From: Acinetobacter chinensis
GTDB lineage: Bacteria; Pseudomonadota; Gammaproteobacteria; Pseudomonadales; Moraxellaceae
Assembly: GCF_002165375.2 (NCBI RefSeq)
Contig: NZ_CP032134.1
Location: 124,001-188,000, forward strand
Reading direction: 5' to 3'
Length of the DNA stretch: 64,000 nt
Shown: one piece after another, positions 16,228-24,425 of the stretch
Layout of the letters: each line of letters begins with the position of its first letter
Position numbering within the stretch: position 1 is the stretch's first letter
Notes under the pieces: generated by a model
Databases searched by the model: none
What the model was told of the DNA's origin: nothing
What the model saw: only the letters and a program-made list of their open reading frames with translations
Translations under genes and position numbers: made by a program

Positions 16228-17796
16228 ATGACGACCAATACCCAAATTACTGAAGATCGCATCCTGATTCTGGATTTCGGTTCTCAATATAGCCAGTTGA
16301 TTGCACGTCGTGTACGTGAAGCTGGTGTTTATTCTGAAATGTATGCATTTGATATGTCTGAAGAAGACATTCGTGCATTTAACCCAAACGGGATCATCCT
16401 TTCCGGTGGTCCAGAAAGTGTGCATGAAGAAGGCAGTCCACGTGCGCCAGAAGTTGTGTTCAACTTGGGTGTACCTGTACTGGGTATCTGTTATGGTCTG
16501 CAAACCATGTCTGAACAGCTTGGCGGTAAGGTTGAGCCAGGTGATGTGCATGAGTTTGGTTATGCAGAAGTTAATATTCAAGTTCGTGATAAATTGATCG
16601 GTGATCTTGAAGATAACAAAGACCAACTAAAAGTGTGGATGAGCCACGGTGACAAAGTAACGCGCATTCCTGAAGGTTTCCAAGTTACTGCAAGCACGCC
16701 AAGTTGCCCATTTGCAATGGTATCTGACGAAGCACGTCGTTTCTATGGTATCCAGTTCCACCCAGAAGTAACGCACACTGCAAAAGGTGCTGAGATCTTA
16801 TCTAACTTCGTTCATGGAATCTGTGGTTGCCGTAATTTATGGAATTCTGAAAATATCATTGATTTACGTGTTGAACAATTACGTGAGCAAATCGGCGATC
16901 AAAAAGTTCTTTTAGGTCTTTCAGGTGGTGTGGATTCATCTGTTGTTGCTGCGCTTTTACATAAAGCGATTGGCGATCAATTGACGTGTGTATTTGTAGA
17001 CAATGGTTTACTTCGTTTGAACGAAGGCGAGCAAGTGATGGACATGTTTGCGAAAAACATGGGTATCCGTGTGATTCGTGCTGATGCTGAAGAGCGTTTC
17101 TTGACTGCGCTTGCGGGTGAAGTTGATCCTGAGAAAAAACGTAAAATTATTGGTCGTGAGTTCATCGAAGTTTTTGCTGAAGAAGCACGTAAGCTTGATG
17201 GTGTAAACTTCCTTGCGCAGGGTACGATTTATCCTGACGTGATCGAATCTGCTGCGACAAAAAATGGTAAAGCGCATGTGATCAAATCACATCATAACGT
17301 AGGTGGTTTACCGGAAGATTTAGCATTTGAACTGGTTGAGCCAATCCGTGATTTGTTCAAAGATGAAGTACGTCGTTTAGGTACAACTTTAGGTTTACCA
17401 TTTGAAATGCTTTACCGTCATCCGTTCCCTGGTCCTGGTCTTGGTGTTCGTATTCTTGGTGAAGTGAAAAAAGAATATGCTGATATTCTTCGTCTTGCAG
17501 ATGACATCTTTATGCAGGAGCTTCGTGCAAGCGGCTGGTATGACAAAACTGCTCAAGCCTTTGCTGTATTCCAGCCTGTTAAGTCAGTAGGTGTAGTGGG
17601 TGATGGTCGTCGTTATGCATGGGTGATTGCACTTCGTGCGGTTGAAACGGTTGACTTTATGACAGCTCGTTTTGCACATCTTCCTTATGATCTTGTTGAT
17701 AAAATCTCAACACGTATCATGAATGAAATTGCTGATGTATCCCGTGTTGTTTATGACGTTTCGTCTAAACCACCTGCTACGATTGAATGGGAGTAA
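16228..17796 (+). CDS. guaA: GMP synthase (glutamine-hydrolyzing)
   Basis: 522 aa from the ATG at 16228; a TTG three codons earlier gives an atypical extension. It converts XMP to GMP using glutamine and ATP. It has an N-terminal class I amidotransferase domain with the catalytic Cys in PVLGICYGLQ and the His/Glu in GIQFHPEVTH, then the ATP-pyrophosphatase loop SGGVDSSVVA, and the C-terminal dimerisation domain ending KPPATIEWE. The gene is complete. Its 3' side is followed by a repeat array and an AT-rich restriction gene. Confidence 0.98.
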   Translation: MTTNTQITEDRILILDFGSQYSQLIARRVREAGVYSEMYAFDMSEEDIRAFNPNGIILSGGPESVHEEGSPRAPEVVFNLGVPVLGICYGLQTMSEQLGGKVEPGDVHEFGYAEVNIQVRDKLIGDLEDNKDQLKVWMSHGDKVTRIPEGFQVTASTPSCPFAMVSDEARRFYGIQFHPEVTHTAKGAEILSNFVHGICGCRNLWNSENIIDLRVEQLREQIGDQKVLLGLSGGVDSSVVAALLHKAIGDQLTCVFVDNGLLRLNEGEQVMDMFAKNMGIRVIRADAEERFLTALAGEVDPEKKRKIIGREFIEVFAEEARKLDGVNFLAQGTIYPDVIESAATKNGKAHVIKSHHNVGGLPEDLAFELVEPIRDLFKDEVRRLGTTLGLPFEMLYRHPFPGPGLGVRILGEVKKEYADILRLADDIFMQELRASGWYDKTAQAFAVFQPVKSVGVVGDGRRYAWVIALRAVETVDFMTARFAHLPYDLVDKISTRIMNEIADVSRVVYDVSSKPPATIEWE

Positions 17797-17800
17797 AACT

Positions 17801-18020
17801 GGGCTTTCATGAAGCATCGCTTCATGCTAGTTTTACGGCAAAGGCTATGCTCGCGGCAGTACGGGCTTTCAAAATGCAACGCATTTTGCTGATTTTACGC
17901 CAAGGGCTGTGCCCGCGGCAGCTGAAATTTATAAAAGCAAATAGCTTTTAGCTAGTTTTACGCCATGCGCAAAATTCAAAGCACTGCTTTTGAATTTTGT
18001 GCAAGATGCTCGCGGCAGCT
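17801..18020 (+). repeat. Three-unit tandem array of hairpin-bearing repeats after guaA
   Basis: Units start at 17801, 17863 and 17925; the first two are 62 bp apart and share GGGCTTTC starts. Each unit has a hairpin with a different but self-complementary stem: CATGAAGC-ATC-GCTTCATG, CAAAATGC-AAC-GCATTTTG and TAAAAGC-AAATA-GCTTTTA. Then comes a conserved TTTTACG(C/G)CA stretch, a second hairpin (GGGC-TGT-GCCC in unit 2; a long AAAATTCAAA/TTTGAATTTT stem in unit 3) and a conserved CGCGGCAG end. The stems differ while pairing is kept, which implies selected structure or a structured mobile repeat. I do not recognise a named family. Confidence 0.75.
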
Positions 18021-18035
18021 AAGAGAATTATTTAT

Positions 18036-18064
18036 AAAAAAGAGCGCTTAGGCGCTCTTTTTTT
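18036..18064 (+). terminator. Intrinsic terminator downstream of guaA repeat array
   Basis: GAGCGC/GCGCTC stem inside A6...T7 flanks. A near-copy lies after the restriction gene at 19039-19063. Confidence 0.8.
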
Positions 18065-18107
18065 GTTTATACTCAATAAAAATATTATTTAAAAAAGAGC
18101 GGGTTAA

Positions 18108-19040
18108 ATGTCTTTGCCTACATATGATCAGTTGATGCTTCCATTAATGAAGTTATTATCAGAGTTAGATAGGCCGATAAAAATCTCTGAGGCAGCAAAT
18201 ATCTTAGCAGAGAGATCAGAGTTACCAGAGGCTGAACTAAATAAGACTCTAGCAAGTGGAAAGAATATATTTAAGGATAGAGTATCCTGGGCTAAAACAT
18301 ATCTTGTAAAAGCAGGTTTGATTTATCAACCTAAAAGAGCATATTGTGAAATTAGCGATTTAGGTAAAACAATTGATTTGTTAAAATTGAATATCATTAC
18401 TAATGAATTTTTATCTCAATTTGATGGATTTAATGACTTTAAGTTTGGAAAAAAACAAGAAGATAGTATCAGTGCTCAAAATTTGGAAAATATTGATAAT
18501 TTGGAACATTATCGATCAATACAAACACCGGAAGAAAGTATTGAAATAGCTTCCAAAGAACTTAATCAATCGATTAAAGATGAATTATTAGAAAAAATTA
18601 AATCAAATACCCCCATTTTTTTTGAACAACTCGTTGTCGATCTTTTAGTAGCTATGGGTTACGGCGGTTCACACCAAGATGCTGCTCAAGCCATTGGTAA
18701 AACCAACGATGGTGGAATAGACGGTATCATTAGTGAAGATCGTTTGGGTTTGGATAAAATATATATTCAGGCGAAGCGTTGGGAAAATACAGTTGGGCGT
18801 CCCGATATTCAACAATTCAAAGGCGCTTTAGCTGATCAGGTTGCAAAGAAGGGTGTATTTATTACAACTTCCAGTTTTAGTAAAGAGGCTATTGAATCAG
18901 CTAAAAAATCAGGAATTGTTTTAATTGATGGTGATAAATTAACATCTTTAATGATTGAATTTGGTTTAGGTGTACAAATTGAAAGAAGCTTCCATATTTA
19001 TAAAATAGACCAGGATCGCTTTGACGAAGATAATTTTTAA
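18108..19040 (+). CDS. mrr: Mrr-type (type IV) restriction endonuclease
   Basis: 310 aa. Mrr-like enzymes cut modified DNA or are activated by foreign methylation. Residues 1-90 form the Mrr N-terminal winged-helix domain (SLPTYDQLMLPLMKLL, then EISDLGKTI). Residues about 165-290 form the Mrr catalytic PD-(D/E)xK domain: E173 in FFEQLVVDLL, D205 in NDGGIDGII, and Q221-x-K223 in IQAKRW. Both domains look intact. The gene is clearly more AT-rich than its neighbours, has no methyltransferase partner, and sits between two similar terminators, suggesting horizontal acquisition as a single defence gene. Confidence 0.9.
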   Translation: MSLPTYDQLMLPLMKLLSELDRPIKISEAANILAERSELPEAELNKTLASGKNIFKDRVSWAKTYLVKAGLIYQPKRAYCEISDLGKTIDLLKLNIITNEFLSQFDGFNDFKFGKKQEDSISAQNLENIDNLEHYRSIQTPEESIEIASKELNQSIKDELLEKIKSNTPIFFEQLVVDLLVAMGYGGSHQDAAQAIGKTNDGGIDGIISEDRLGLDKIYIQAKRWENTVGRPDIQQFKGALADQVAKKGVFITTSSFSKEAIESAKKSGIVLIDGDKLTSLMIEFGLGVQIERSFHIYKIDQDRFDEDNF

Positions 19041-19063
19041 GAGCGTCTAAACGCTCTTTTTTT
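19039..19063 (+). terminator. Intrinsic terminator of the mrr gene
   Basis: GAGCGT/ACGCTC stem with a CTAA loop and seven Ts, beginning within the mrr stop codon; similar to the terminator at 18036-18064. Confidence 0.75.
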
Positions 19064-19144
19064 ATATCTTAACTTTTAAGAATGAAAATAATATTCAATA
19101 TAAAACAAAATTTTGAGTTTCGATTGGAAAGGAAAACTTTACAA

Positions 19145-19168
19145 AAGATATATTAAGATATATCTTAA
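19145..19168. promoter_or_regulatory. Palindromic operator candidate before the PadR gene
   Basis: A perfect 16-bp palindrome TTAAGATATATCTTAA (19153-19168), with an overlapping AAGATATA half-site at 19145, lies 27 bp before the PadR start. PadR proteins commonly repress their own promoter through such dyads. Confidence 0.5.
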
Positions 19169-19195
19169 TGGTCATTCTGTAACTTGAAGAAATGC

Positions 19196-19687
19196 ATGAT
19201 TGAAAAACAACAGCATGGTGAACGCCGTGGACGCTTGTTCGAAGCAGGGCGTATGAAACTGCTGGTTTTGCACCTGATCGCACAGTCCCCTAAACATGGC
19301 TATGAAATCATTAAAGAAATCAGTGAACTGGTTGGTGATGGATACAGTCCAAGTGCAGGAACAATTTATCCAACACTGAACTGGCTGGAAGATATGCAGT
19401 TTGTCACGGTACAGCAGACAGATGCGGAGCGTAAACAGTACAGCATCACTCTGGCAGGAGAAACGCATCTGCAACAGCAGCAAAAAGTACTTCAGACTTT
19501 GCTGGAAAAACTGCAGATGCGCCGTGATATTCATGAAAAAGATGAGCTGCTCGATATCTATCGAGCTATGGAAAACTTAAAAACAGCCTTGCGTTTAAAA
19601 CTGAAATCCAGTCAGGTCAATCCTGAACAGATCCAGCAGATTGCTGAAAAAATTGATCAGGCAGCGGTTGAGATTGGCAGGCTTTGA
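19196..19687 (+). CDS. PadR family transcriptional regulator
   Basis: 163 aa from the ATG at 19196 (GAAGAAA upstream). The N-terminal winged helix fits the PadR family: MKLLVLHLIAQSPKHGYEIIKEI, then SAGTIYPTLNWLEDMQFV. The C-terminal helical dimerisation region (residues about 95-160) resembles PadR subfamily 2. It is probably autoregulated through the upstream dyad. Two small genes follow and may be part of its regulon. The ligand is unknown. Confidence 0.9.
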   Translation: MIEKQQHGERRGRLFEAGRMKLLVLHLIAQSPKHGYEIIKEISELVGDGYSPSAGTIYPTLNWLEDMQFVTVQQTDAERKQYSITLAGETHLQQQQKVLQTLLEKLQMRRDIHEKDELLDIYRAMENLKTALRLKLKSSQVNPEQIQQIAEKIDQAAVEIGRL

Positions 19688-19733
19688 ATCTTAAAGCTTT
19701 GTTAAAGAACATTGATTTATAAGAGTAAAAATC

Positions 19734-20036
19734 ATGAAACAACATCAGTACCATGTGACCGTACAACACCTTGCAGATGCTCAGGGTAATCCATCCACCT
19801 ATACCGAAAAACTTGAATTTAACACCGGCAACCATGACGATATTTTTGTTGTGCTGCAAAAACTACAGCAGGCAGAACTGTTTGATGAGCGAACCACGCA
19901 ATCCTTTGCAGTTGGATTGAAACTGTTCAGTGAAGTCATGCTGGAAAATAAAAATCACGAACTGTTTCAGGACTTTCTTCCACAGTTTGGTCAGTTTATG
20001 AAACACCTGAAACAGCAGGTCAAAAAAGAAAGCTGA
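19734..20036 (+). CDS. DUF3861-like protein
   Basis: 100 aa, soluble and small. The pattern MKQHQYHVTVQHLADAQGNP...LEFNTGNHDDIF and a C-terminal FLPQFGQFMKHLK resembles the DUF3861 family, of unknown function. It follows the PadR gene after 46 bp in the same direction. Confidence 0.7.
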   Translation: MKQHQYHVTVQHLADAQGNPSTYTEKLEFNTGNHDDIFVVLQKLQQAELFDERTTQSFAVGLKLFSEVMLENKNHELFQDFLPQFGQFMKHLKQQVKKES

Positions 20037-20068
20037 ACGATTTACCCTGATGATTAAAAGAGTATTTT

Positions 20069-20350
20069 ATGCAACCTGAGCGTGCAATGATTTTTGGTTC
20101 TGTGCCAAAGTTACCCATGAAATATATGGCCTGGTTAATGCCACTGGTACTGTCATGTCTGATGAGTGGAACCATTTCATTTGCCAATATGCTGATGAAT
20201 CTGGGCTGGATTGATGGCTTTTTAAGCCGGTGGTTTTCGACCTGGATGATTTCCTGGTTAATGGCATATCCTGTTGTTCTGATTTTCCTGCCACTGGTTC
20301 GCAGATTGATGAGCCTGATTATTGATACTGCACCTCCCACAGCAAAATAA
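20069..20350 (+). CDS. DUF2798-like small membrane protein
   Basis: 93 aa with two hydrophobic segments (about residues 18-42 and 58-80). The arrangement SGTISFANML...WFSTWMISWLMAYPVVLIFLPLVRRL matches DUF2798 proteins, small two-helix membrane proteins of unknown function. It lies 32 bp after the DUF3861-like gene. Confidence 0.7.
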   Translation: MQPERAMIFGSVPKLPMKYMAWLMPLVLSCLMSGTISFANMLMNLGWIDGFLSRWFSTWMISWLMAYPVVLIFLPLVRRLMSLIIDTAPPTAK

Positions 20351-20577
20351 TTTGCCTGCGACTGCATGATCGTTATGATCAGAAGTGATTTGCGATCATG
20401 TATGTTGCCGCTGAAAAGAACATATACAACAAAAACAAAACTCTGATTGTCCCATAGTTGAAATTCAGTGTATTAAATCAGGTATAGGTCAATGAAAATT
20501 GAATCATTACACTGAATTTAAAACAGGTGATCATGCCAGCCTGAAACGCCAGCTTAGACATTTCACAGGATAACAAT

Positions 20578-21525
20578 ATGACCAATACAGATTTTACCGA
20601 AATTTCCAGCTCTGATGACTGCACGAAATACGCGAATCAGTTTATTCAGGACTTTACCATCCGTTCGGCAGAAATAGGCAAAGGGACTGTGATCAAACGT
20701 GCTTTGCCCAGCCGTCAGAAGCGTATGATTGGCGCATGGTGTTTTCTGGATCATGCAGGACCGGTGAGTTTTCCGGCAGGGGATGGGCTTGATGTTGGAC
20801 CACATCCACATATCGGTTTGCAGACTTTCACCTGGATGATTGAAGGGACGATGATGCATACGGACAGTATTGGCTCAAAACAGCTGATCCGTCCTAAACA
20901 GGTCAATTTAATGACAGCGGGTCATGGTATTTCTCATACTGAGGTTGCACCTGACAGCGAAACAAAAATGCATGCTGCACAGTTATGGATTGCATTGCCT
21001 GATGACAAAATCAATATGGCACCTCAGTTCGATCATTATCCAGAACTGCCAGTGGTTGAGCAGGACAATATAGAATTTACAGTGCTGGTGGGGGAGTATT
21101 TGAAAACCCGTTCACCGGTCAAAGTACACAGTGAACTGCTGGGTGTGGACATGACTGCCGCTCAGGAAACCACTGCCCGTATTCCACTGAACCCATTATA
21201 TGAATATGGTTTTATGGCACTGGAAGGCACTGCTGTGATTAATGGGCATGAACTCGATGCAGATAATCTGGTTGTGCTTGAACCAGGTCTGAAAGAAATA
21301 GAAATTCAGATTCATGCTGGCAGTCGGGTGCTGATGCTGGGTGGTGAACCTTTCGAATCTCCAGTATTGCTGTGGTGGAATTTTGTTGGACGGACTCAGG
21401 ACGAACTTCGCATTGCCCGTGAGCAATGGATTAAGGGAGATGCCCGGTTTGGTCGGATTCCGGACTATCAGGGTGATCGTCTTGAAGCACCGGCATTCCC
21501 AGACAAAATGCGTCCTTCAAAATAA
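20578..21525 (+). CDS. Pirin family protein
   Basis: 315 aa bicupin. Metal-binding histidines of the N-terminal pirin domain are visible in GPHPHIGLQTFTWMIEG and in TAGHGISHTE. Bacterial pirins include quercetinase-like dioxygenases and metabolic regulators; the activity of this one is not inferable. AGGA precedes the ATG. An 11-bp perfect inverted repeat follows the stop. A second pirin paralogue is at 52957-53958. Confidence 0.92.
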   Translation: MTNTDFTEISSSDDCTKYANQFIQDFTIRSAEIGKGTVIKRALPSRQKRMIGAWCFLDHAGPVSFPAGDGLDVGPHPHIGLQTFTWMIEGTMMHTDSIGSKQLIRPKQVNLMTAGHGISHTEVAPDSETKMHAAQLWIALPDDKINMAPQFDHYPELPVVEQDNIEFTVLVGEYLKTRSPVKVHSELLGVDMTAAQETTARIPLNPLYEYGFMALEGTAVINGHELDADNLVVLEPGLKEIEIQIHAGSRVLMLGGEPFESPVLLWWNFVGRTQDELRIAREQWIKGDARFGRIPDYQGDRLEAPAFPDKMRPSK

Positions 21526-21538
21526 CGGTATTGCAGTA

Positions 21539-21570
21539 TGAGGTCAGCAACGGTGAGTCTGCTGACCTCA
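21539..21570. repeat. Perfect inverted repeat after the pirin gene
   Basis: TGAGGTCAGCA/TGCTGACCTCA, an 11-bp stem with a 10-nt loop, 13 bp after the pirin stop and without a T-tract. Confidence 0.6.
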
Positions 21571-21618
21571 TAAGAGAAAATAACAGAAAAACAGCGGGTT
21601 AAAAATAAGGAAAATATC

Positions 21619-22017
21619 ATGGCGATGATTGCAAATGCGAAGGTTCAGACCCTTCCTGAACCGTGGTCAGGTGAAATTCACAGTGGGAAACATCAGCTGA
21701 TGACGGATAAACCTGAATCTTTTGGTGGTCAGGACAAAGGGCTTGCACCCTATGATTTACTCTGTTCAGCACTGATTTCCTGTACCATGATTACTTTGCG
21801 GATGTATGCTCAGCATAAGGGCATTGAACTGGGTGAATTTACAGTGGAGGCGGACTTCAGTGCAAATAAAGAAGGGCAGGAATGGATAGACCGTCGTGTC
21901 TCATTTCTTCATCCTTTAAGTGATGAGCTGAATCAGAAAGTCCTGGATATCTGCCAGAAAACGCCGGTGACGAAGACTCTGTTGCGCAGCGTGGAAATTA
22001 ACACCACGGTTGTTTAA
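21619..22017 (+). CDS. OsmC family peroxiredoxin-like protein
   Basis: 132 aa, OsmC/Ohr fold. The first redox Cys is in LLCSALISCTMITLRM and the second in VLDICQKTPVTKTLL. The second region departs from the classical CPV arrangement: the Cys lies four residues earlier, as in some YhfA-like members, so hydroperoxide reductase activity is likely but not certain. Followed by a strong terminator. Confidence 0.88.
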   Translation: MAMIANAKVQTLPEPWSGEIHSGKHQLMTDKPESFGGQDKGLAPYDLLCSALISCTMITLRMYAQHKGIELGEFTVEADFSANKEGQEWIDRRVSFLHPLSDELNQKVLDICQKTPVTKTLLRSVEINTTVV

Positions 22018-22033
22018 AATATGCTGATGCAAT

Positions 22034-22070
22034 AAAAAAGACATTTTGTTCTCAACAAAGTGTCTTTTTT
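22034..22070. terminator. Intrinsic terminator after the OsmC gene
   Basis: AAAAAAGACA...TTGTT/AACAA...TGTCTTTTTT long stem; A and T tracts on both sides. Confidence 0.8.
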
Positions 22071-22116
22071 ATCTGAATTCGGTATAGTCAGATGATAAAA
22101 AAACAAGGCAGAAACA

Positions 22117-22776
22117 ATGATTACACTGCACCATCTGGAACAGTCCCGTTCCCTGCGTATTATCTGGGCACTTGAAGAACTTGGCGTTGAATATCAGATT
22201 AAACATTATCAGCGTCTGCCGACTTTTGCTGCACCACCTGAGTTAAAACAGGTGCATCCCCTGGGTAAATCTCCAGTACTGACAGATGATGACCTGACTA
22301 TTGCCGAGTCTGCGGTCATTCTTGAATACCTGCAAAGTACTTATGATAAAGATCATCAATTTAAGCCACAGAACCCTGCAGATGCCATGCAGTACAGTTA
22401 CTGGATGCACTATGCAGAAGGTTCACTTATGCCCTATCTGGTTATGACACTGGTGATGAGCAATGTGCCAAAGCATGTTCCATTTATTATTCGACCTGTG
22501 GCGAAAAAAATAACAGAGGGTGTACGGGGTGGTTTTATCAATCCACGATTAAAAGAACATATAGTGTTCCTGGAAGATTATTTTTCCAGACATACATTTG
22601 CGGCTGGAGATCAGTTTTCCTTTGCAGATATTCAGATGAGTTTTCCTGTGATTGCTATGCAGGAACGCTTTCAGGGAAAATATACACATTTGAAAGCGTA
22701 CTCAGACCGTATCAGACAGTTTCCTGGTTTTCAGAAAGCACAAAAGCTCAGTGGTTATAGCTTTGATATCAGCTGA
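22117..22776 (+). CDS. Glutathione S-transferase
   Basis: 219 aa. It has an N-terminal thioredoxin-like GST domain (LHHLEQSRSLRIIWALEELG, with HPLGKSPVL and IAESAVILEYL for glutathione binding) and a helical C-terminal domain with FSFADIQMS. The Ser of the SRSLR segment is the likely activating residue, as in bacterial beta/theta-type GSTs. It is followed 24 bp later by an alpha/beta-hydrolase gene. Confidence 0.93.
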   Translation: MITLHHLEQSRSLRIIWALEELGVEYQIKHYQRLPTFAAPPELKQVHPLGKSPVLTDDDLTIAESAVILEYLQSTYDKDHQFKPQNPADAMQYSYWMHYAEGSLMPYLVMTLVMSNVPKHVPFIIRPVAKKITEGVRGGFINPRLKEHIVFLEDYFSRHTFAAGDQFSFADIQMSFPVIAMQERFQGKYTHLKAYSDRIRQFPGFQKAQKLSGYSFDIS

Positions 22777-22800
22777 CACCTGTGGAACATAACACAGCCT

Positions 22801-23415
22801 ATGAATTTCATCTTTTTACCCGGAGCATCGGGAAATACAGCTTTCTGGCAACCTGTGATGGAGCGTCTGTCGGTTGATGCTGGGAAAACGGTCATTGCCT
22901 ACCCTGAGTTTGGTGGACATGCTGCACATGTCGATGTTCAGAACTTTGCAGATCTGGAGCGTTATGTTTTAAATCAGATTCAGTCACCTTCAGTGATTAT
23001 TGCGCAGTCCATGGGTGGTATCTTTGCTGTGCAGGCGGCGTTGCAGAAGCCTGAGCTGGTTAAGGGACTGGTACTGGTTGCCACTTCAGGAGGGATAGAT
23101 TTAAGTTCATTTGAGGTTGCCGACTGGCGTCAGGATTATCAGCAGACGTTTTCGGTACCTGACTGGTTTGTCAGTCATCAGTCACAGCAGGATGAGCTGC
23201 TGTATACAATAGACTGTCCGGTATTGCTCATCTGGGGTGATGCCGATCCGATCAGCCCTGTTGCTGTGGGTGAGTATTTAAATACAAAAATCAGCAGTTC
23301 TGAATTGCAGATCATTAAAAATGGTCAGCATGATCTGGCTTTTGTATATGCAGATAAGGTCGCAGATCTGATGCAGAATTTTCTGGATAAATTAAAACCC
23401 TTTTCTGAGCTGTGA
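22801..23415 (+). CDS. Alpha/beta-fold hydrolase
   Basis: 204 aa, a compact alpha/beta hydrolase. The catalytic triad can be placed: Ser in the nucleophile elbow AQSMGGIF, Asp in LIWGDADPIS and His in NGQHDLAF. The oxyanion region is FLPGASGN. Substrate unknown. Its last 24 nt overlap the convergent AraC-type gene. Confidence 0.9.
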   Translation: MNFIFLPGASGNTAFWQPVMERLSVDAGKTVIAYPEFGGHAAHVDVQNFADLERYVLNQIQSPSVIIAQSMGGIFAVQAALQKPELVKGLVLVATSGGIDLSSFEVADWRQDYQQTFSVPDWFVSHQSQQDELLYTIDCPVLLIWGDADPISPVAVGEYLNTKISSSELQIIKNGQHDLAFVYADKVADLMQNFLDKLKPFSEL

Positions 23416-24279
23416 TGGGCTGTAACCATAATGCTGTTTAAAACGCACACTGAAATGGCTGGCTGAACTGAAACCACAGAACAGTGCAATATCAGTCAGT
23501 TCATCCCGACTGTTTAAAATCAGCCGATGAGCTTTGTCTAACCGCCGTTGTAATACATACTGATGCGGTGGTAAGCCCATAGACTGTTTAAACATATGGG
23601 CAAAATGGTATTCACTTAAATCTGCCTGTTGAGCAAGGCTGGCAATGGTAATCGCTGTCTGTAAATGCTGATCAATCCATTCCAGTACACGTTTTAATAT
23701 AAAAGGTGCCAGTCCACCTGTGACACGCGGTAATTTCCATTGCACATTGCTGTAATTCTGCAGTAAATGATTGAGCAATAAGGTAGATGCACTGCTTAAC
23801 TGCAATTGGTTGGCTGGGTCCTGCCAGTCACAGTTCAGTAGAAACTGTCGATAGCCTGTACTGATTAAAGCATCCTGTCCAAAATCCTGCTCATACAGTT
23901 CAATATGGGCAGGTTCTTTGTCCCATATTTTCTGTGCAATATCGCGTAAATGTTGATCGGTGTAGTACAGATGTGCAAAGGTCAGATTGCCCCGAATATC
24001 CCAGGTGGAATCCTGTCCTTCTGGCATCAGGCAAAAACGGTCAGGACCTCCGCCATTCTTCCACCCCGAATGTGTTTTACGGTAACTTTCGTAACCATCC
24101 TGAATATAAAGACTTAAAGTATGATGATCACTGCACACCCGCACCCGATCATGATGATTATTCCACACTGCCATCTGCATACCTGATCCAATCTGGATGG
24201 TATCCATCAGTTGTGTTTTATGCTGTTGCAACTGTGAAATGGTCTGGTACGGCATGGATGTGTATAGAAAGTGAGCCAT
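23392..24279 (-). CDS. AraC family transcriptional regulator
   Basis: 295 aa. The C-terminal ~100 residues contain the two helix-turn-helix units of AraC/XylS proteins: TIASLAQQADLSEYHFAHMFKQSMGLPPHQYV, then ELTDIALFCGFSSASHFSVRFKQHYGYSPSQLR. The N-terminal part is an uncharacterised sensing domain. It diverges from a DMT transporter gene (146 bp apart), a likely regulatory target. Confidence 0.92.
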   Translation of the reverse strand: MAHFLYTSMPYQTISQLQQHKTQLMDTIQIGSGMQMAVWNNHHDRVRVCSDHHTLSLYIQDGYESYRKTHSGWKNGGGPDRFCLMPEGQDSTWDIRGNLTFAHLYYTDQHLRDIAQKIWDKEPAHIELYEQDFGQDALISTGYRQFLLNCDWQDPANQLQLSSASTLLLNHLLQNYSNVQWKLPRVTGGLAPFILKRVLEWIDQHLQTAITIASLAQQADLSEYHFAHMFKQSMGLPPHQYVLQRRLDKAHRLILNSRDELTDIALFCGFSSASHFSVRFKQHYGYSPSQLRKGF

Positions 24280-24425
24280 AAAAATTCAGTTTAGCGATAT
24301 TGATCAGATTAGACAAAAAATAGCTGTAGAAAATCGCAAGAATATATAAGTCAGCACAGAAATGAAAAATCATCATTCAGCCGGACAGGGCAAACTTAGG
24401 ACAGATGTTCAAATGAGATGAAGTG

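Noticed and set aside
16183..16626. 147-aa minus-strand frame over the guaA start
   Set aside because: Composition (Thr/Phe/His-rich) and position show it is the reverse complement of guaA's amidotransferase domain.
17797..18020. Integron attC sites
   Set aside because: The repeats form hairpins but lack the RYYYAAC/GTTRRRY core ends, there is no integrase gene, and no cassette genes lie between units.
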